Shown: piece by piece, positions 52,001 to 63,546 of the stretch
Position numbering within the stretch: the stretch's first letter is position 1
Layout of the letters: every line of letters begins with the position of its first letter
Assembly (NCBI GenBank): GCA_904066235.2
Contig: CAJFCV020000001.1
Span: 2,976,001 to 3,040,000, forward strand
Length of the DNA stretch: 64,000 bases
Reading direction: 5' to 3'
Source: Bursaphelenchus xylophilus
Lineage: Eukaryota > Nematoda > Chromadorea > Rhabditida > Aphelenchoididae
Notes under the pieces: generated by a model
Database searches by the model: none
What the model was told of the DNA's origin: nothing
Seen by the model: only the letters and a program-made list of their open reading frames with translations
Translations under genes and position numbers: made by a program

Positions 52001-54048
52001 AAAAAATTTTTTTATTGGTAAAAACACGGTCAAAAAGACACTTGCATGGTGTCGCGAGAAAACTTCTGAGGACAAAAACATGTCATCAGACCAAAATTAG
52101 GCAGCTAATTTTTATATATTCTGAATCAGAAAATTTTTGCGAATTTTTTGATATATATCTCGACCTGTAACTCCACACCCCATAGAAGTACTTTCCTTGT
52201 TAGAAGTAGCAGTTTTGTAAAATACGTGAGCCGGAGTTAATTTCAGAAAAATAACTTTCCCGAAAAGTGTGCAAAAAATTTTTTTTTTGAATTAGTCGAA
52301 GTCTTTAGATCAGCAGCACAAAAATTTCAGAAATTTCAGCGTAAATTCTAATAAAAAAATAAAAAAAAACAACTTTTTACCATAGAAAACCGCGAAGGAA
52401 CAGCCGAAAAATAATTTTTGTTTCGTCTCTCCTCATTTCCCGTGCTCTCTCGCAAAAATAAAGTTCAATTTCTCATCTCCGCCGCTAAAACTGCGAGTTA
52501 AAATTTTCAGCGATTGATGTACGACCTATTTACCAGTCCGTAAAGTCGCTCGAGTGATTTCTGCGACACGCACTGTGCGAAAACAAAAAGTCACTTTGCA
52601 CTGTGCAATTTTCGGTGTTTTGCACCGTGCAATAGGCTTTTTTGGATGTCGTCCTGACTTTTTCTGCACAGTGCATATGCTAAAAATTTCTCCAGCGACT
52701 TTACGAACAGACTATTTATAGTATCCACATAAAATTTGGTGAAAATCGAGCAAAAAACTTTTTTCAAAAACTCCTGCTTACCTTTATTCTGTTCCTCCTT
52801 TTTCTTATCCCTCATGGAGCCTTTGCCTCGGACCATTATTCTGCAGCCAGTCTCTGTCTCCAATTGTTTCGCAGTCATTCCTCGAGGGCCCAAAATTCTG
52901 CCAACGAAATTGTATTCGGGGTATTTGCTGACCGGGACGAAAACTTTTTCATGTCGCACTGTAACTTCGCCTTCGGGCTCGGGCAAACACAGAGGTTCAC
53001 GGGTAAATCCGCATTGGAAGAGGGCCACACGGACTCGGTTTATCTCTGAAAGAAATACTGTTTGTAATAGGACAGCGAGTTTTGAGATTTTCAAAATTTT
53101 TTATATTACACTAGACACCTTTGACTAAATATTGAAAATTTTATCTCAAAATAGCGGTAAAAAGGTGATTTAAAAAATCGACATTGTAAAACACGGTTTT
53201 ATGGACAATTTCAAATATTTTTTTTCATAGATCTCTTCAAAAAATTTAGAAAAATAAAAAAAATTTCAAAAATTTTACCATCGTCCAGAAGTCGTTCCAT
53301 GTGCTGAAAGACGTTCGGAAAGGCGGCTAGCTGCTTCTTATCCTTCAGCAGCTGCGTTAAATAATCGACATCGGGTGTGGGCTTGTTGACTGCGGACAGG
53401 GCCCCGTTGGCCGAGCCATTTGTGTGAACGGAGGAGGAAGAAGAGCCGGAGCCATTCAGAAGATCATGCCCGAACGTCGGGGATGTGCTAGATGGCGTCG
53501 AATTTAACGCCGCTAACTGGTGCTGGAAATAGAAAAGATTAGAATTGAAAAAATACGAGTTTTGGAGGCTTTTGTTGAAACTTTTGACCTAATGCCTAGT
53601 ATAATATAAATTTTGGTCTGATTATGCTGGGATCTTTCGAAAAAATCTTTTTTGAAGGCTGTAATAAGCTATGACGGACAATTTGAAACAGTCTTTGCCC
53701 TCGAATTGCGCAATTTTATACGGCTTTCACCATAATTTACCTGGTCTCCCGCAGAAATGCAATAAAAATTGTATTGCATCGCATTGTAAGCTAGTAAATT
53801 TGCCAACATTGATCAAACTTTTTTACCACTCAAAAAATCCATTTTGTTTGGTAATTTCGAATAATTTTGTTTTTGTTCTGTCAATATTGACATTTCGTCC
53901 TAAATTTTATCGAATTTTCGAGAAATTTTCGGAGAAATTATTTGGTAATTCCTCCGAATTAGCTTTCAAGTCCTACCTGAAGATCTCTTTGTATAAACGA
54001 CGCACAGTTTAGCGATCTTTCCGCCAAAATCTCGGAGAAAAGCCCCAT
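49033..54048 (-). CDS. asd-2: STAR-family RNA-binding protein, quaking/ASD-2-like, six exons
   Basis: Exons 53977-54048, 53279-53522, 52782-53045, 51332-51583, 50724-51038 and 49033-49115 give 409 residues with all phases matching. QUA1 is at about 72-115 ([26 protein letters not shown]) and KH at about 138-230 ([24 protein letters not shown] loop at 158-161). QUA2 is at about 240-275 ([20 protein letters not shown]). A glutamine/alanine-rich tail follows, ending [10 protein letters not shown]. The KH region is almost identical to animal Quaking proteins. ASD-2 is the C. elegans Quaking homologue and controls alternative splicing of let-2 and unc-60 (established). The symbol follows that homology; another STAR paralogue is less likely. 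The first ATG opens a 24-codon exon without similarity. Confidence 0.92.
49525..49765. repeat. Cluster of GCACTGTGC/GCACAGTGC palindromes
   Basis: Seven or eight palindromic sites (some with one substitution, such as GCACCGTGC) within 240 bp in the last intron of the STAR gene, spaced by about 30 bp. The same motif occurs in MITE C copies and singly in many introns here. Confidence 0.85.
51619..52199. mobile_element. tRNA-bearing inverted-repeat element, copy 2
   Basis: 581 bp with CAAGGAAAGTACTT at the left and AAGTACTTTCCTTG at the right, flanked by TTA (51616-51618 and 52200-52202). The inverted repeats extend about 115 bp (CTGATTCAGAATATATAAAA and complement). It lies in the STAR gene intron 51584-52781. 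The interior differs from copy 1 except for the hairpin and tRNA head, which are closely conserved. Confidence 0.87.
51815..51899 (+). tRNA. Class-II tRNA-like gene in copy 2, probably a pseudogene
   Basis: Intact A-box TGGCCGAGTGG (51823-51833), perfect B-box GGTTCGAATCC (51878-51888), long variable arm and T7 terminator at 51906-51912, so pol III transcription is plausible. An 8-bp hairpin with TTC loop precedes it (51798-51816). The anticodon loop reads CTGAGAA, giving GAG (Leu), but the anticodon stem, T-stem 3' side and acceptor stem contain mismatches. I therefore doubt that it works as a tRNA. It is antisense to the STAR gene. Confidence 0.6.
52532..52714. mobile_element. MITE family C
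   Basis: 183 bp with ends CCAGTCCGTAAAGTCGC and complementary CCAGCGACTTTACGAACAG, and interior CACTGTGC palindromes. Directly downstream of the KH exon of the STAR gene. Confidence 0.8.
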
Positions 54049-55630
54049 TTTAGCGGGGAATCGGGGCAAATTAGAAGAGCAGCGGATTTCACCGGAATAT
54101 TAGGTCAATCTACAAGGAAAACCTGGTGTAACAGTAAGTAGTATCGTTCACACGGGATTATAGGATGGTTGAAGCGAACTTGGGACGCTGTTCTTTGATA
54201 TAAAACCTTGTTTTAGGCAAAAAATTGGAAAAAGTAGTTAAATCATGGGCCACTTCTGGGATGTGGGTCGTAACAGGCTAAATGCTAGCTAATTACGAGG
54301 TGTAGAAAATTTAGAGAATATAATTACGAAGTTCAAACAAAAAATAACCCAAAAAAGTGGATTTTTTGGAATCTTTTTGCCATTTTTGGATATTTTTAGG
54401 TAATAAATGTGATTTGTAGGTATTATAGGTCATAAACAACATGAACAGTACCCAATTTTGTCCCAAAAAATATCTACAAGTGTGAAAAATTGTCAAAAAT
54501 CATGCCATTTTGTCCACACACCAATCCGTTGGCAAGATTTTATGTATCAAATTTTTTTCGGATGAGGGACAAAATTGGTCTTAAAAAATGAAGAAAAATA
54601 TAAAATGTTATTTCCCGACCAGAAAGCAAGGTTTTTTCCCCGGCCAGCCTGACCAATATCGGTCAGTAAATAGCTTCAACTGCGCTGGATGGACGTGCAC
54701 TTTCATTTGTTTTGGCAAGTGAAAGATGTAAATAAATATGGGCTAGTAGTATTTCCGAGTCCGGATATGACATGACGCATCTATTTCTATCCCAACCGCT
54801 ACTAAATTCCCCCAGAAGGCTTTAAAATGGCCATTCTCAAAATTTCCCACTGCTACACCAAGTACAATATCTCGAAGGTCTCGGTTTTATTCAGAGCGGA
54901 TCTGTGGAAGCCCCCTTCCTCTCTTAACCAAATATTTCCGAGGCAATCGCGGAATGGGAAGGGGGGATAAGACGCTTTTCTGACCTCAATCCCCCATGCC
55001 TTTACGAGCGCTGCGGAATCGGGCGGGCGATAAAGTCCCGTTCAATCCCCCCGCATTTTGTTCAATTTTGCACACAGGTGCACTTACATCGATTAAACGG
55101 AAAGCCCTTCGCTAAGCCGACAATGTTATGTTTAAGATACTGTTTTGTTGATTGGGAAAAAACGAAATTGGAATATTTGGCAAAAACTCGGAGCTATGGC
55201 CAAAATAAGCGGCTTTGGAGCTAAAAATGTTAGGGTTTATGCATTTTAAGGGGGTTTTTATAAGTTTTAGGGGAAACTGAATAAATCTGAGCTTGTCAGA
55301 AGTGTGGTAATGACTAAAGAAATTGACAAGTCAGCATTCAAAATGTTGGTTTTGTCGAAAAATTGATTTTTCCTTTGTATAATTGAGGAAAAATTAGAAA
55401 AAAATAAATGACTTTCAAAAAACGGGCGTTTACTCCCCTCTACCGCATGTTTGGAAGTTAATTTCAACTCGCAAGGAACAGGAAATTACAAAATTACCAT
55501 TACCGTTTCACCTCAAAAACATCAAAAATTGTTTATCTGGGAGCTGCTCCTGCAGTTAGAGGGAGGTTCAAAGGTTGGTGAAAATTGGTAAAAATTTATA
55601 TTTGGAAGTAAAAAGTTTTTTTTGTGATAT

Positions 55631-55784
55631 CAATTTGTCGGGAAAATAATGAGCACTCTGTCGTGTTGAAAATCGCATCGCCGCCGAGAAAATGAATTGC
55701 GTCGCCACAAAGTCAAATTTTTTGTTTCATTTCAGCGACACGATTGACGCCGCGACGTTGTGCTCATTATTTTCCCGACAGACT
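55631..55784. mobile_element. MITE family A
   Basis: Inverted ends TTGTCGGGAAAATAATGAGC and GCTCATTATTTTCCCGACAG, with GCGTCG-rich interior arms. Confidence 0.8.
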
Positions 55785-56344
55785 AATATAACAAAATAAA
55801 ATCTTCAAGGTTTCTGAACAAAAATGAGCTAAAAATTTCCCTTATGTTAAGACTATGCGGAATCTAGGCTACTTCCCTGATCCAAATCAGCCCTAAAATC
55901 TCTTGATTCGAGTTCCACAGCCTTTTCTTTGACCTTAATTTGGCGCAAAAGATTCAAGCATTTACCTGTAGAAACTCGAACAACATGACTCCTCGCCTCA
56001 AAACATGTGAAAATAACCGAAATAACAATCTCTCTTGACGCTCCAAAGAAGCGAGAATGGAGCTTGTTTTAAAAATTTCTCCCCTGAGAAGACAAGAGAA
56101 AATGTGTTCGTTGTAATTTCGATTCCACTTAAACCACCTATTTTTACTCTTTTTTTCTCGCGGCGAGAGAATTAATAGGTAATCACTCGGGGAGCGGTCT
56201 TCTTGCAAACCGTGTCACGAAATTATTGGGTGTGGTTGTTAATTTACGAGTAGCACCATCTGGCGTTCATCTAGGTGTTGTTTTGGATTCCTGCACAAAG
56301 CTTTTTTGTACACAGGTTAAACTGAATACTGACCAAGGTCATAA

Positions 56345-57016
56345 AAATTTTTGGACTTTTACACCCATCGGTTAGTGTTAGCGTTACGTCGAGTTTTGTA
56401 ACGCCCGAGAACTCGTTCCAACTCTGATTATGTTTTGATGAGTTGATTACAATTTTTCACCAATTTTCTTTTCACTGTAAGTCATAAACACCGCGTGGGT
56501 CGCACTTTTAGCTGTTTCATTACCTTCTCCACAACAAACTCTAATAGAATCCCGATCTGTTATGAAAACAAATCAAGTTTCCCCACACAAATACTAGTCC
56601 ATTCGGCAAAGTTGCTGGAGTAATTTTTGGCGTTTGCACTATGCGAAAACAAAAGTTTGCTTTGCACTCACCGTGCAGTAGGCTTTTTTGGGTGTCGCTC
56701 GCACCCTGTTTTTTTTGCACAGTGCAAACACCAAAAATTACTCCAACGACTTTGCCGAACGGACTAGTATTTTTATGGGGAAACTTGATTTGTTTTTGTG
56801 ATAGATCGGGATTCTATTACTGTTTGTTGAAGGCAATGATGAAACAGTTAAAAGGGCGGCCCACGCGGTGTTTATGACTTATAGTGAAGAGAAAATCGGT
56901 AAAAAGTTGTAATCAACTCTTCAAAAAATAATCAGAGTTGTAAAGGGTTCTGGGGCATTACAAAACTCGATGTAAAGCTAACAGTAACGGACGGGAAAAG
57001 TCCAAAAAAATTTTTT
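56345..57016. mobile_element. Foldback element with MITE C in its loop
   Basis: Outer arms match as inverted repeats over about 240 bp (CACCGCGTGGGTCGCACTTT and counterpart CCCACGCGGTGTTTATGAC). The loop is occupied by a complete MITE C (56591-56770) with palindromic ends ATACTAGTCC and GGACTAGTAT. Segments of a diverged second copy follow at 57020-57390 in a different order. Confidence 0.8.
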
Positions 57017-57479
57017 TTGGTTCGAATTTTGTTTTTGGGGAAAATTAATTTTTTGTGTAATAGGTTGGGGTTCTGTTACAGTTTGTCGTGGAGAAGGCAA
57101 TGAAATAGCTAGAAGTGCGAACCACGCGGTTTTTATGACTTTGGGAAGTATTCAGGTTAACGTTTTTACACCAAACCTTGGTACAGCGAACCCTGTCTAT
57201 AGCGAATAGTTTTAAAAGTAAATTTTTTCCATAAACAATCTTCCAATTGAAAAACAAATTTTTTAGACTTTCCTGTCCGTCACTGTTAGCGTTACATCGA
57301 CTTTTGTGATGACCGGAAACTCTTTACAAACCTGATTATTTTTTGACGAGTTGAGTACAATTTTTTCACCACTTTTCTTTTCACTGTAACGGCTTATGTT
57401 GGCTGAGTATCAATCAAAAAACTCGCTTTTTTCTATGTTTTGTAAAAGTACAGCGTTTTAACATAGCACAAAAACCTAC

Positions 57480-57602
57480 CGTATCTAAAAGCGATTCGGC
57501 CATTGTGTCGATGGGCCGTTGGAAATAGAAATTTGATGAAAGATCAGGTTGGTAATTATGCCGATATTCGATGGGGAGGTTCACTGAGATGTGGGGGAGA
57601 TT
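57480..57602 (-). CDS. asd-2: Probable alternative 5' exon of the STAR gene
   Basis: 41 open codons between a good acceptor (ATTTTCAG) and donor (ACG/GTAGGT), both phase 0, so it can splice straight to the 53522 exon. It encodes NLPHISVNLPIEYRHNYQPD, then NFYFQRPIDTMAESLLDT. It lies upstream of exon 1 at 54048 and would give a longer N-terminus; its own 5' partner is not found and may lie beyond the right edge. ASD-2 and other STAR genes commonly use alternative first exons (family knowledge). Confidence 0.6.
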
Positions 57603-58320
57603 CTGAAAATGAAAAGGGTTTGATTTTTATTACAATTAGAAGCTGAATTGGAGATTTTTATGAGATCAAAAGCGCGGTTTTTAGGAGTTGAAATGTTTTT
57701 GAAAATGACGATTATTTTTTTGAAAGGTTGATTTACAAGAAAATGCAAAGCTTAGATTAGATTTCCGCGGAAATTAAAAACAGAATTTTTTAATATTCAC
57801 ACCAAAGATTTTAGTATTCGCAGAAACAAACAAAATGAATTTTTGAGACGGACGTAATTCAAAATTCTTCGGTTTTGTTTTCACGGTAAAAAATTAACAT
57901 TTCACGTCAACCCCTGACACAAACATTGTCACAGAGGACAAGGTTTTGTCAAGAGAAAGACAGTTTCAAAAAATACCTTTATCTCAGTTGTTTCTTGAAA
58001 ATAAACGCTAGGTCTAACGCTAGGAGCTGTCGGGAAAATAATGTGGATTTGTCGCACCAAAACACCTGATCACAGTCGCGCACCATGTAGCTATTTGCAA
58101 ATTTAAAGAAAAAATGGAACTTTTTTACCCTTCCATTGAAAAAATGTGTGTTGAAAATGTAAAAAAATTTTATTTTTTTTGAACTTTGAACAGCACCGAG
58201 CGTATTTTACAACAGAGATAAGGAATCTAAGGTCTCAAAAATTCTACATCCTTAGAACTTTTTGATTCTAGCCATAAAAAAGGTCAAAAAACTCAAATAA
58301 AAAAAAATCCGAAAACGGCT

Positions 58321-58454
58321 CAGTCTGTCGGGAAAATAATGACCGTTTGATTTTGTCGCGACACAATTCATTTTGTCGGCGGTGATGCAATTTTCGATCC
58401 AACAAAGTGGTAATTTTCAATGCGACAGATTGCTCATTATTTTCCCGACAGACT
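58321..58454. mobile_element. MITE family A
   Basis: Starts CAGTCTGTCGGGAAAATAAT and ends in the perfect complement. A lone end of the same family (CTGTCGGGAAAATAATGTGG) is at about 58028. Confidence 0.85.
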
Positions 58455-59500
58455 GATGATTTTATCACCGCTATTTTTGAAGCTTCCGCAGCTACTTTCG
58501 CTTGAGCCCGGCGTCCATAACAGCCACCAGACCAGCCGGCAACAAGCGGCTAAGCGCACGCTACAACCATCCACTTATTTATTGAATTCTTTATCTGCGC
58601 CGGCGGCGAACAATGAGACGGGTGTGCAAAAAAGCCGGAGGAGATAAACGAATTTCCAGCGTTTTGCGACGGAGACAAAAGTGAAGTGTCGAAGCACTTA
58701 ACAATCCCCCCTTTTCTTCCCCGCTTTCCTTGAGCTGTATTCTCTAGAACAACACGAATCTTCTTCTTCTCGCGGGGCCCTTGTTTTCCGCGATGCTAAC
58801 TGAATTCCGCAGGGGCGGTGCAGATCAGGAAGCGGGCTGGTCAAGAGGATTGTTGCGCGATGACTTGTAATTATGCTTGTTGAAAAAATTATCCCTGTAC
58901 AGTGAATCGTTAGGGACCAAAAAAAAGGACCATCAAAAAATTTTTTTTTTGTCTTACGAGCGAAGTGTTTGAAATGCAACGCCCAGAGTTTTTTCAAGGT
59001 CTGCACATACGTTAGGAATGGCTCACATATCAATTGCAGAAAGTTTTAGCTCGCGCTTTGCAGGTACAGTAGAAATATTCTCTTTGTGGCCGATAGAGTA
59101 CGCGAAACGCGGAGAGCGGACAGAGGAAAACGCCTTATGGCCATATCTTTGCCAGTTTTGTGTGGTGGAAATGAATGTGTACAAGGCTTCTCTGTAGAGA
59201 GGTCGCTTTTCTCTATCATGAGATCTCTCTAAAACGCTCCAAAAAAACAAAACCTTTCTAGAACGAAGAGCTTTTCCTTCCTCGCATTTCTAATTTTTTT
59301 CGCTGATCCGACCAGCATCAAAGTTTCCGATTTTTATTGCTTCATAAAAATCTAGAGCTTGGCTTTAAACTAAAAGCAACTGTATGAAACTTTGGGATCT
59401 TGGGGACCTCTTCTTCCTAAAATTTCTAAATCCGCGTTTTATAGACCTTCAAGGGCTACTTGACCGTCAAAAATGAACTAAATATAATGCAAATACTATA

Positions 59501-59651
59501 TAGTGCATTCACAATGAGGCTGGAGTGATTTCTGCGACACGGACAGTTCAGGCGATGCAAAATGCAAGAAATTTCACAGTGCAAAGTGAACTTGTGTCTT
59601 CTCACAATGCATGTTGCAAAAATCACCCAGCGACTTTACGGAACCGACTAG
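59501..59651. mobile_element. MITE family C, degenerate
   Basis: GGCTGGAGTGATTTCTGCG on the left and CCCAGCGACTTTACGG on the right with a palindrome-bearing interior. Ends are worn. Confidence 0.65.
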
Positions 59652-60096
59652 TAACATCTACACAAAGTCAAAAAATTTTCCGAGAATTCTAACCACGATT
59701 TTTCTGAATTAGAAACTAATTAGAAACAGCTAAAGCCCTTCAAAACGTCGAAACAAAAGCAGCACAGAAGGTATTGTTTTAGCCGAAAGTCGTAAAAGAC
59801 ATAACCCTCGATAAGGGTGAGAATTGGGTATTCAAAAACGCGAGGGGATCCGGATTTTGACCGAGGGAAAGTCAGCTGACCGACGGAAGGGAAAGTCATC
59901 CTTTGATCTCCATTCGACGCGAAACTGGGTGACTGTGTAAAAAACATTTGATTGCGAGAAATTCTAGGGGATAAAAGGATATTATATTATAGATAGTTTT
60001 ATCCAGTTCAGTGGGTCGTTTTTGAAGCGCAACATTTTTATATGTATACCCAAGTAGATTTGTAAATTTCAAGATTATTCAGTATGTTGTTTCTGC

Positions 60097-61170
60097 TAAG
60101 CATGGCTGCAAACCGGGCCAGCCCGCCCGGACCCGGCCCGGGCTTAAATCTCCAAGCCCGACCCGGGCCCGGGCTTGGAAAATTTGGAAAGCCCGGCCCG
60201 GTTCGGCCCGGAAATTTTTTATACTAGGCCGGAAAGAAAGAAAGCGGGACATGAAAGGAAAATTATTGCAAATTTTTGCAAAATGTAAAAAAAAATTTAG
60301 CAAAACCTAGGTACATAAGATCACTTTACGTTCGCTATCAGCATTGTGTTTGAAAAAATGAAAAATTATATCGAAAAAGCTTATTTCTTTTTTTTCAGGG
60401 CAAAACTCAGATTTCAAAAAAAACCGGGCCGATCCGGGCACGTCAAGAAAAAATAAAAGAAAAACGGGCGCCCAATGAAAAAGCCTAGAATTTTTTTTGG
60501 CATTCTGCCCGGTGCAAATCCGTTTTAGTCCAAATGGTTTGCAATATTTAGACATAAAGATTAATAGTAAATCACAAGATATTGATATCAATAGAAAGCT
60601 CGAGAGCTGCTTAAGCTAATAGAACCAAAATATACCCGTAATCGTAGTATTTGACAGTTTTCCATGGCGAAGAATACAACGTCTAAATAAAAGTTTGTAT
60701 CGACGATACCGACTCAGAGAGCACTGGAAGGAGGTATAGGCTCCACGTCAAAAAAATCCTTAAACTGTTCTTCGAGTATCTACACCGGTCCCGTCCCGCT
60801 TGATGGGACAGTTTTTTTGATATTCGGCCTTGAAATTTGCACTATTTTTAGCCTAGCTCGAACCGTGTTCAAAAAATGCGTCACGATGACACCCATTCAG
60901 AATGTGTCAGTGGTATAAAAGACAGTTGTATACGACTAGTAGTACTCCCTAGAGCTCCCATAAAAAAAATTAAGTTAAACATTGTTGTTATCTGCAATTT
61001 GGATGACAGATTTTATGAATTTTTTTTCGCTGTGAGAACCTTTGCAATGCCCGAAATTTCTTGACGTGCCGGGCCGGGCCTAAAAATCAAAGCCCGGAGG
61101 CGGGCCGAGAAATTAGTCGTCCCGGCCCGGGCCGGAAAATTTTGCAAAGCCCGGCCCGGAGCCATGCCTA
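60097..61170. mobile_element. hAT-like non-autonomous DNA transposon
   Basis: 1,074 bp flanked by an 8-bp target duplication GTTTCTGC (60089-60096 and 61171-61178), the hallmark size of hAT elements. Ends read TAAGCATGGCT and AGCCATGCCTA. The sub-terminal 90-120 bp on each side are extremely GC-rich repeats of GGGCCGGGC/CCCGGGC in an otherwise AT-rich element. No transposase is present. Confidence 0.88.
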
Positions 61171-61187
61171 GTTTCTGCACAAAATAT

Positions 61188-61352
61188 CAGTATGTCGGGA
61201 AAATAATGAGCAAAATGTCGCTGCGCTGGTCGCGTCGTTAAAGTGAAAAGCAATTTGATTTTGCCGCGACACAATTCATTTTCTCGGCGTTGATGCGATT
61301 TTCGATGCGTCAGATCCTAATACATTATTATTAATATTTTCCCGACAGACTG
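61188..61352. mobile_element. MITE family A
   Basis: Starts CAGTATGTCGGGAAAATAAT and ends TTTTCCCGACAGACTG, ten bases after the hAT target duplication. Confidence 0.8.
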
Positions 61353-61537
61353 ATCTCAGTCCAAGTAAGAAATGCTAAAAATGTGCCGAGATTTTCTGAG
61401 GTCTGCAAACTCCAGGCTCAGCACATTGTCTCTACAAAAAAAAATAAAAATTTTCCTGCAGAACAACATTTTTTTTATAAAAAACCCCCGTTTTTCATCA
61501 GGTCGACTCTCCTCATTTCGCATGCTCTCTATAAAAA

Positions 61538-61609
61538 TAGTCCGCTTGCAAAGTCGCGCTGGAGTGATTTTTTTCACGAATCACTCTAGCGACTTTGCAA
61601 ACGGACTAG
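61538..61609. mobile_element. MITE family C, minimal 72-bp palindrome
   Basis: TAGTCCGCTTGCAAAGTCGC and GCGACTTTGCAAACGGACTA with only a short centre: the ends of family C without the palindrome-rich interior. Confidence 0.85.
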
Positions 61610-62953
61610 AAACGGAGAGTTGAAAAGTCGGTGCTCTTATGTTAGCGAAAAATTGAATATAAGCTAAAATTGTCAGCAAAATTTTGAGCCTTTCCGCTCA
61701 AGCATTACATTAGTAACAAAAGGAAGCCAATCCAAACACAAGAATCGCTCTCACAGTCCAAAAATCCCAAATTCTTCAGCTTTACACTCAAAATCCCCTT
61801 GAAAAATATAGCCGAAGCTCTTCTCGGATCACAACAACCGTCCCCGAACCTTTCGTTTTCCCGATCCGCCGGACCTCCCTCTCGAAAGCTGCGGCCGTAA
61901 AAAATGATTTTACACTATTTTTTGAGTCCCCCGAAAAGAAAAAAGAAGTGATCTGGCCTCGTTTATTTCCTCGGAGATTGGAGGAGAGATCCCGCGGACT
62001 GGCACTCTGAACCTCAGGGAGGTGGGAAAAGTTGAAAAAGTTGGGGGGAGGAACAGAAAATTTAGGGAGTTTTATGTTTTTTTGGAAAATTCATAGCTTT
62101 AGTTAAAAAATATATTGGAATTTTTTCACAGGGTACCCCAAAAATTGACTCTTCTTTTCAGACCAAAAATCAAGGTTTTATCCCAACTAGCCAAGGGAAA
62201 AACGGCTGGATTGACCTGCAAAGGCCGTGCTAAAATAACTTATAAGTTAGCTCGAATACCTTACAAAGTATTTGAAAATTTTAGTTTCCAAAATGCAGAA
62301 AACTATGATTTTTTAGACCCAATTTGGCCATTTTTTGGGCGTTTTAGCTACTAATTTTCTGAATTTTAAAAATCAAATCCACAATCTCTCTAAAAAACCT
62401 CGCGTTTTCTTTTTCCGATGAGAATTTAAAAAGCCAGTCCTAAAATATATTTTTTGTCTGGCCGACTCTCCTCATTTTGCGGCTCTCTCAAAAAAAATTT
62501 CGTAATTTTTTACTGCGATGCCAACTAGAATTTTTAACGCTCGATTTGTAGCCTATATACATACAATATCTACTTGAAATTCGCAGAAATCTAAAAAGCC
62601 ACATTTGGAGTGCCCTCAGAAATCATCAAAAATTCTGTTAGTCATCAAAACAAATTCTCATCCAAAACTCGTCAGCCAAAAAAAGTCGAGTTTAAAGCTG
62701 ATTACAAAATCGATCAACGCCCCAGTGAAAAGCCGTTTGAGACTTCTAAAAATTGAACGAAATGATGGGCAGCAGAAAACAGAAAAGGTTTTGCAATAAT
62801 TTTTGTTCGAAAAAAGTTGAAAAGGTCATCGGTTGGGTCAGCAATCGATGAATTAAAACAAAAAAAAAACAATTGGGTAATTAAACGGTCTATCGAATGT
62901 TAGGAATTAATAGAACTTTTAGAAAAAAGTTCTGTTCAATATCAATAAAATAT

Positions 62954-63096
62954 CAGTTTGTCGGAAAAATAATGAGCGCAATGTCGCGGCGTCGATTGCG
63001 TCGCTGAAGTGGAAAGCAATTTGATTTTGCCGCGAAACTTTTCATTTTCTCGGCGGCGATGCCATTTTCAATGCTCATTATTTTCCCGACAGACTG
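62954..63096. mobile_element. MITE family A
   Basis: CAGTTTGTCGGAAAAATAAT at the left, complementary right end, GC-rich interior arms. Confidence 0.8.
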
Positions 63097-63409
63097 GTAG
63101 TTTAAAAACGAACTACAAGCCGAACACGTGTATTAGAAACGTCTTGAAAAATAATGCCAAGTTAATCAAACTCAAAATAGAGCACTTGGGATCCGCTCCT
63201 TGTAAAATGATTACATAGAAATCCGCCAACCTTTTTCTTTACCACTTTTTGAATTTAAAAAATCTCATATTGGCGTTGAATTTGATCAAAAAATTTTGTA
63301 AAATACGTGAAGCCGTTCAAAAAAATAGTCGTTGTGATCAAGGAATTTCACAGATCCTAAGAGTCTATTTTCGGCTAAAATAAACCTTCGTACAACGTAG
63401 CCCTTCTAT

Positions 63410-63546
63410 CAGTATGTCGGAAAAATAATGAGCACAATATCTCTTTGTCTATCACGTCGCTCTCTTCCGCTGAAACACCGTTTATTTTCTAGGCGGCGAT
63501 GCGATTTTCGACGCGACAGAGTGCTCATTATTTTCCCGACAGAGTG
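63410..63546. mobile_element. MITE family A
   Basis: CAGTATGTCGGAAAAATAAT at the left and TTTTCCCGACAGAGTG at the right. Confidence 0.8.

Larger units (their letters stand above)
54049..57479. other. Upstream region of STAR exon 1 / intron to alternative exon
   Basis: No coding sequence supported. 54780-55080 is unique, GC-richer sequence and could be regulatory. The rest contains MITE A at 55631-55784 and the nested foldback at 56345-57016. Confidence 0.6.

Noticed and set aside
60876..61064. Small ORF within the hAT-like element
   Set aside because: Too short for a transposase and with no similarity; probably chance.
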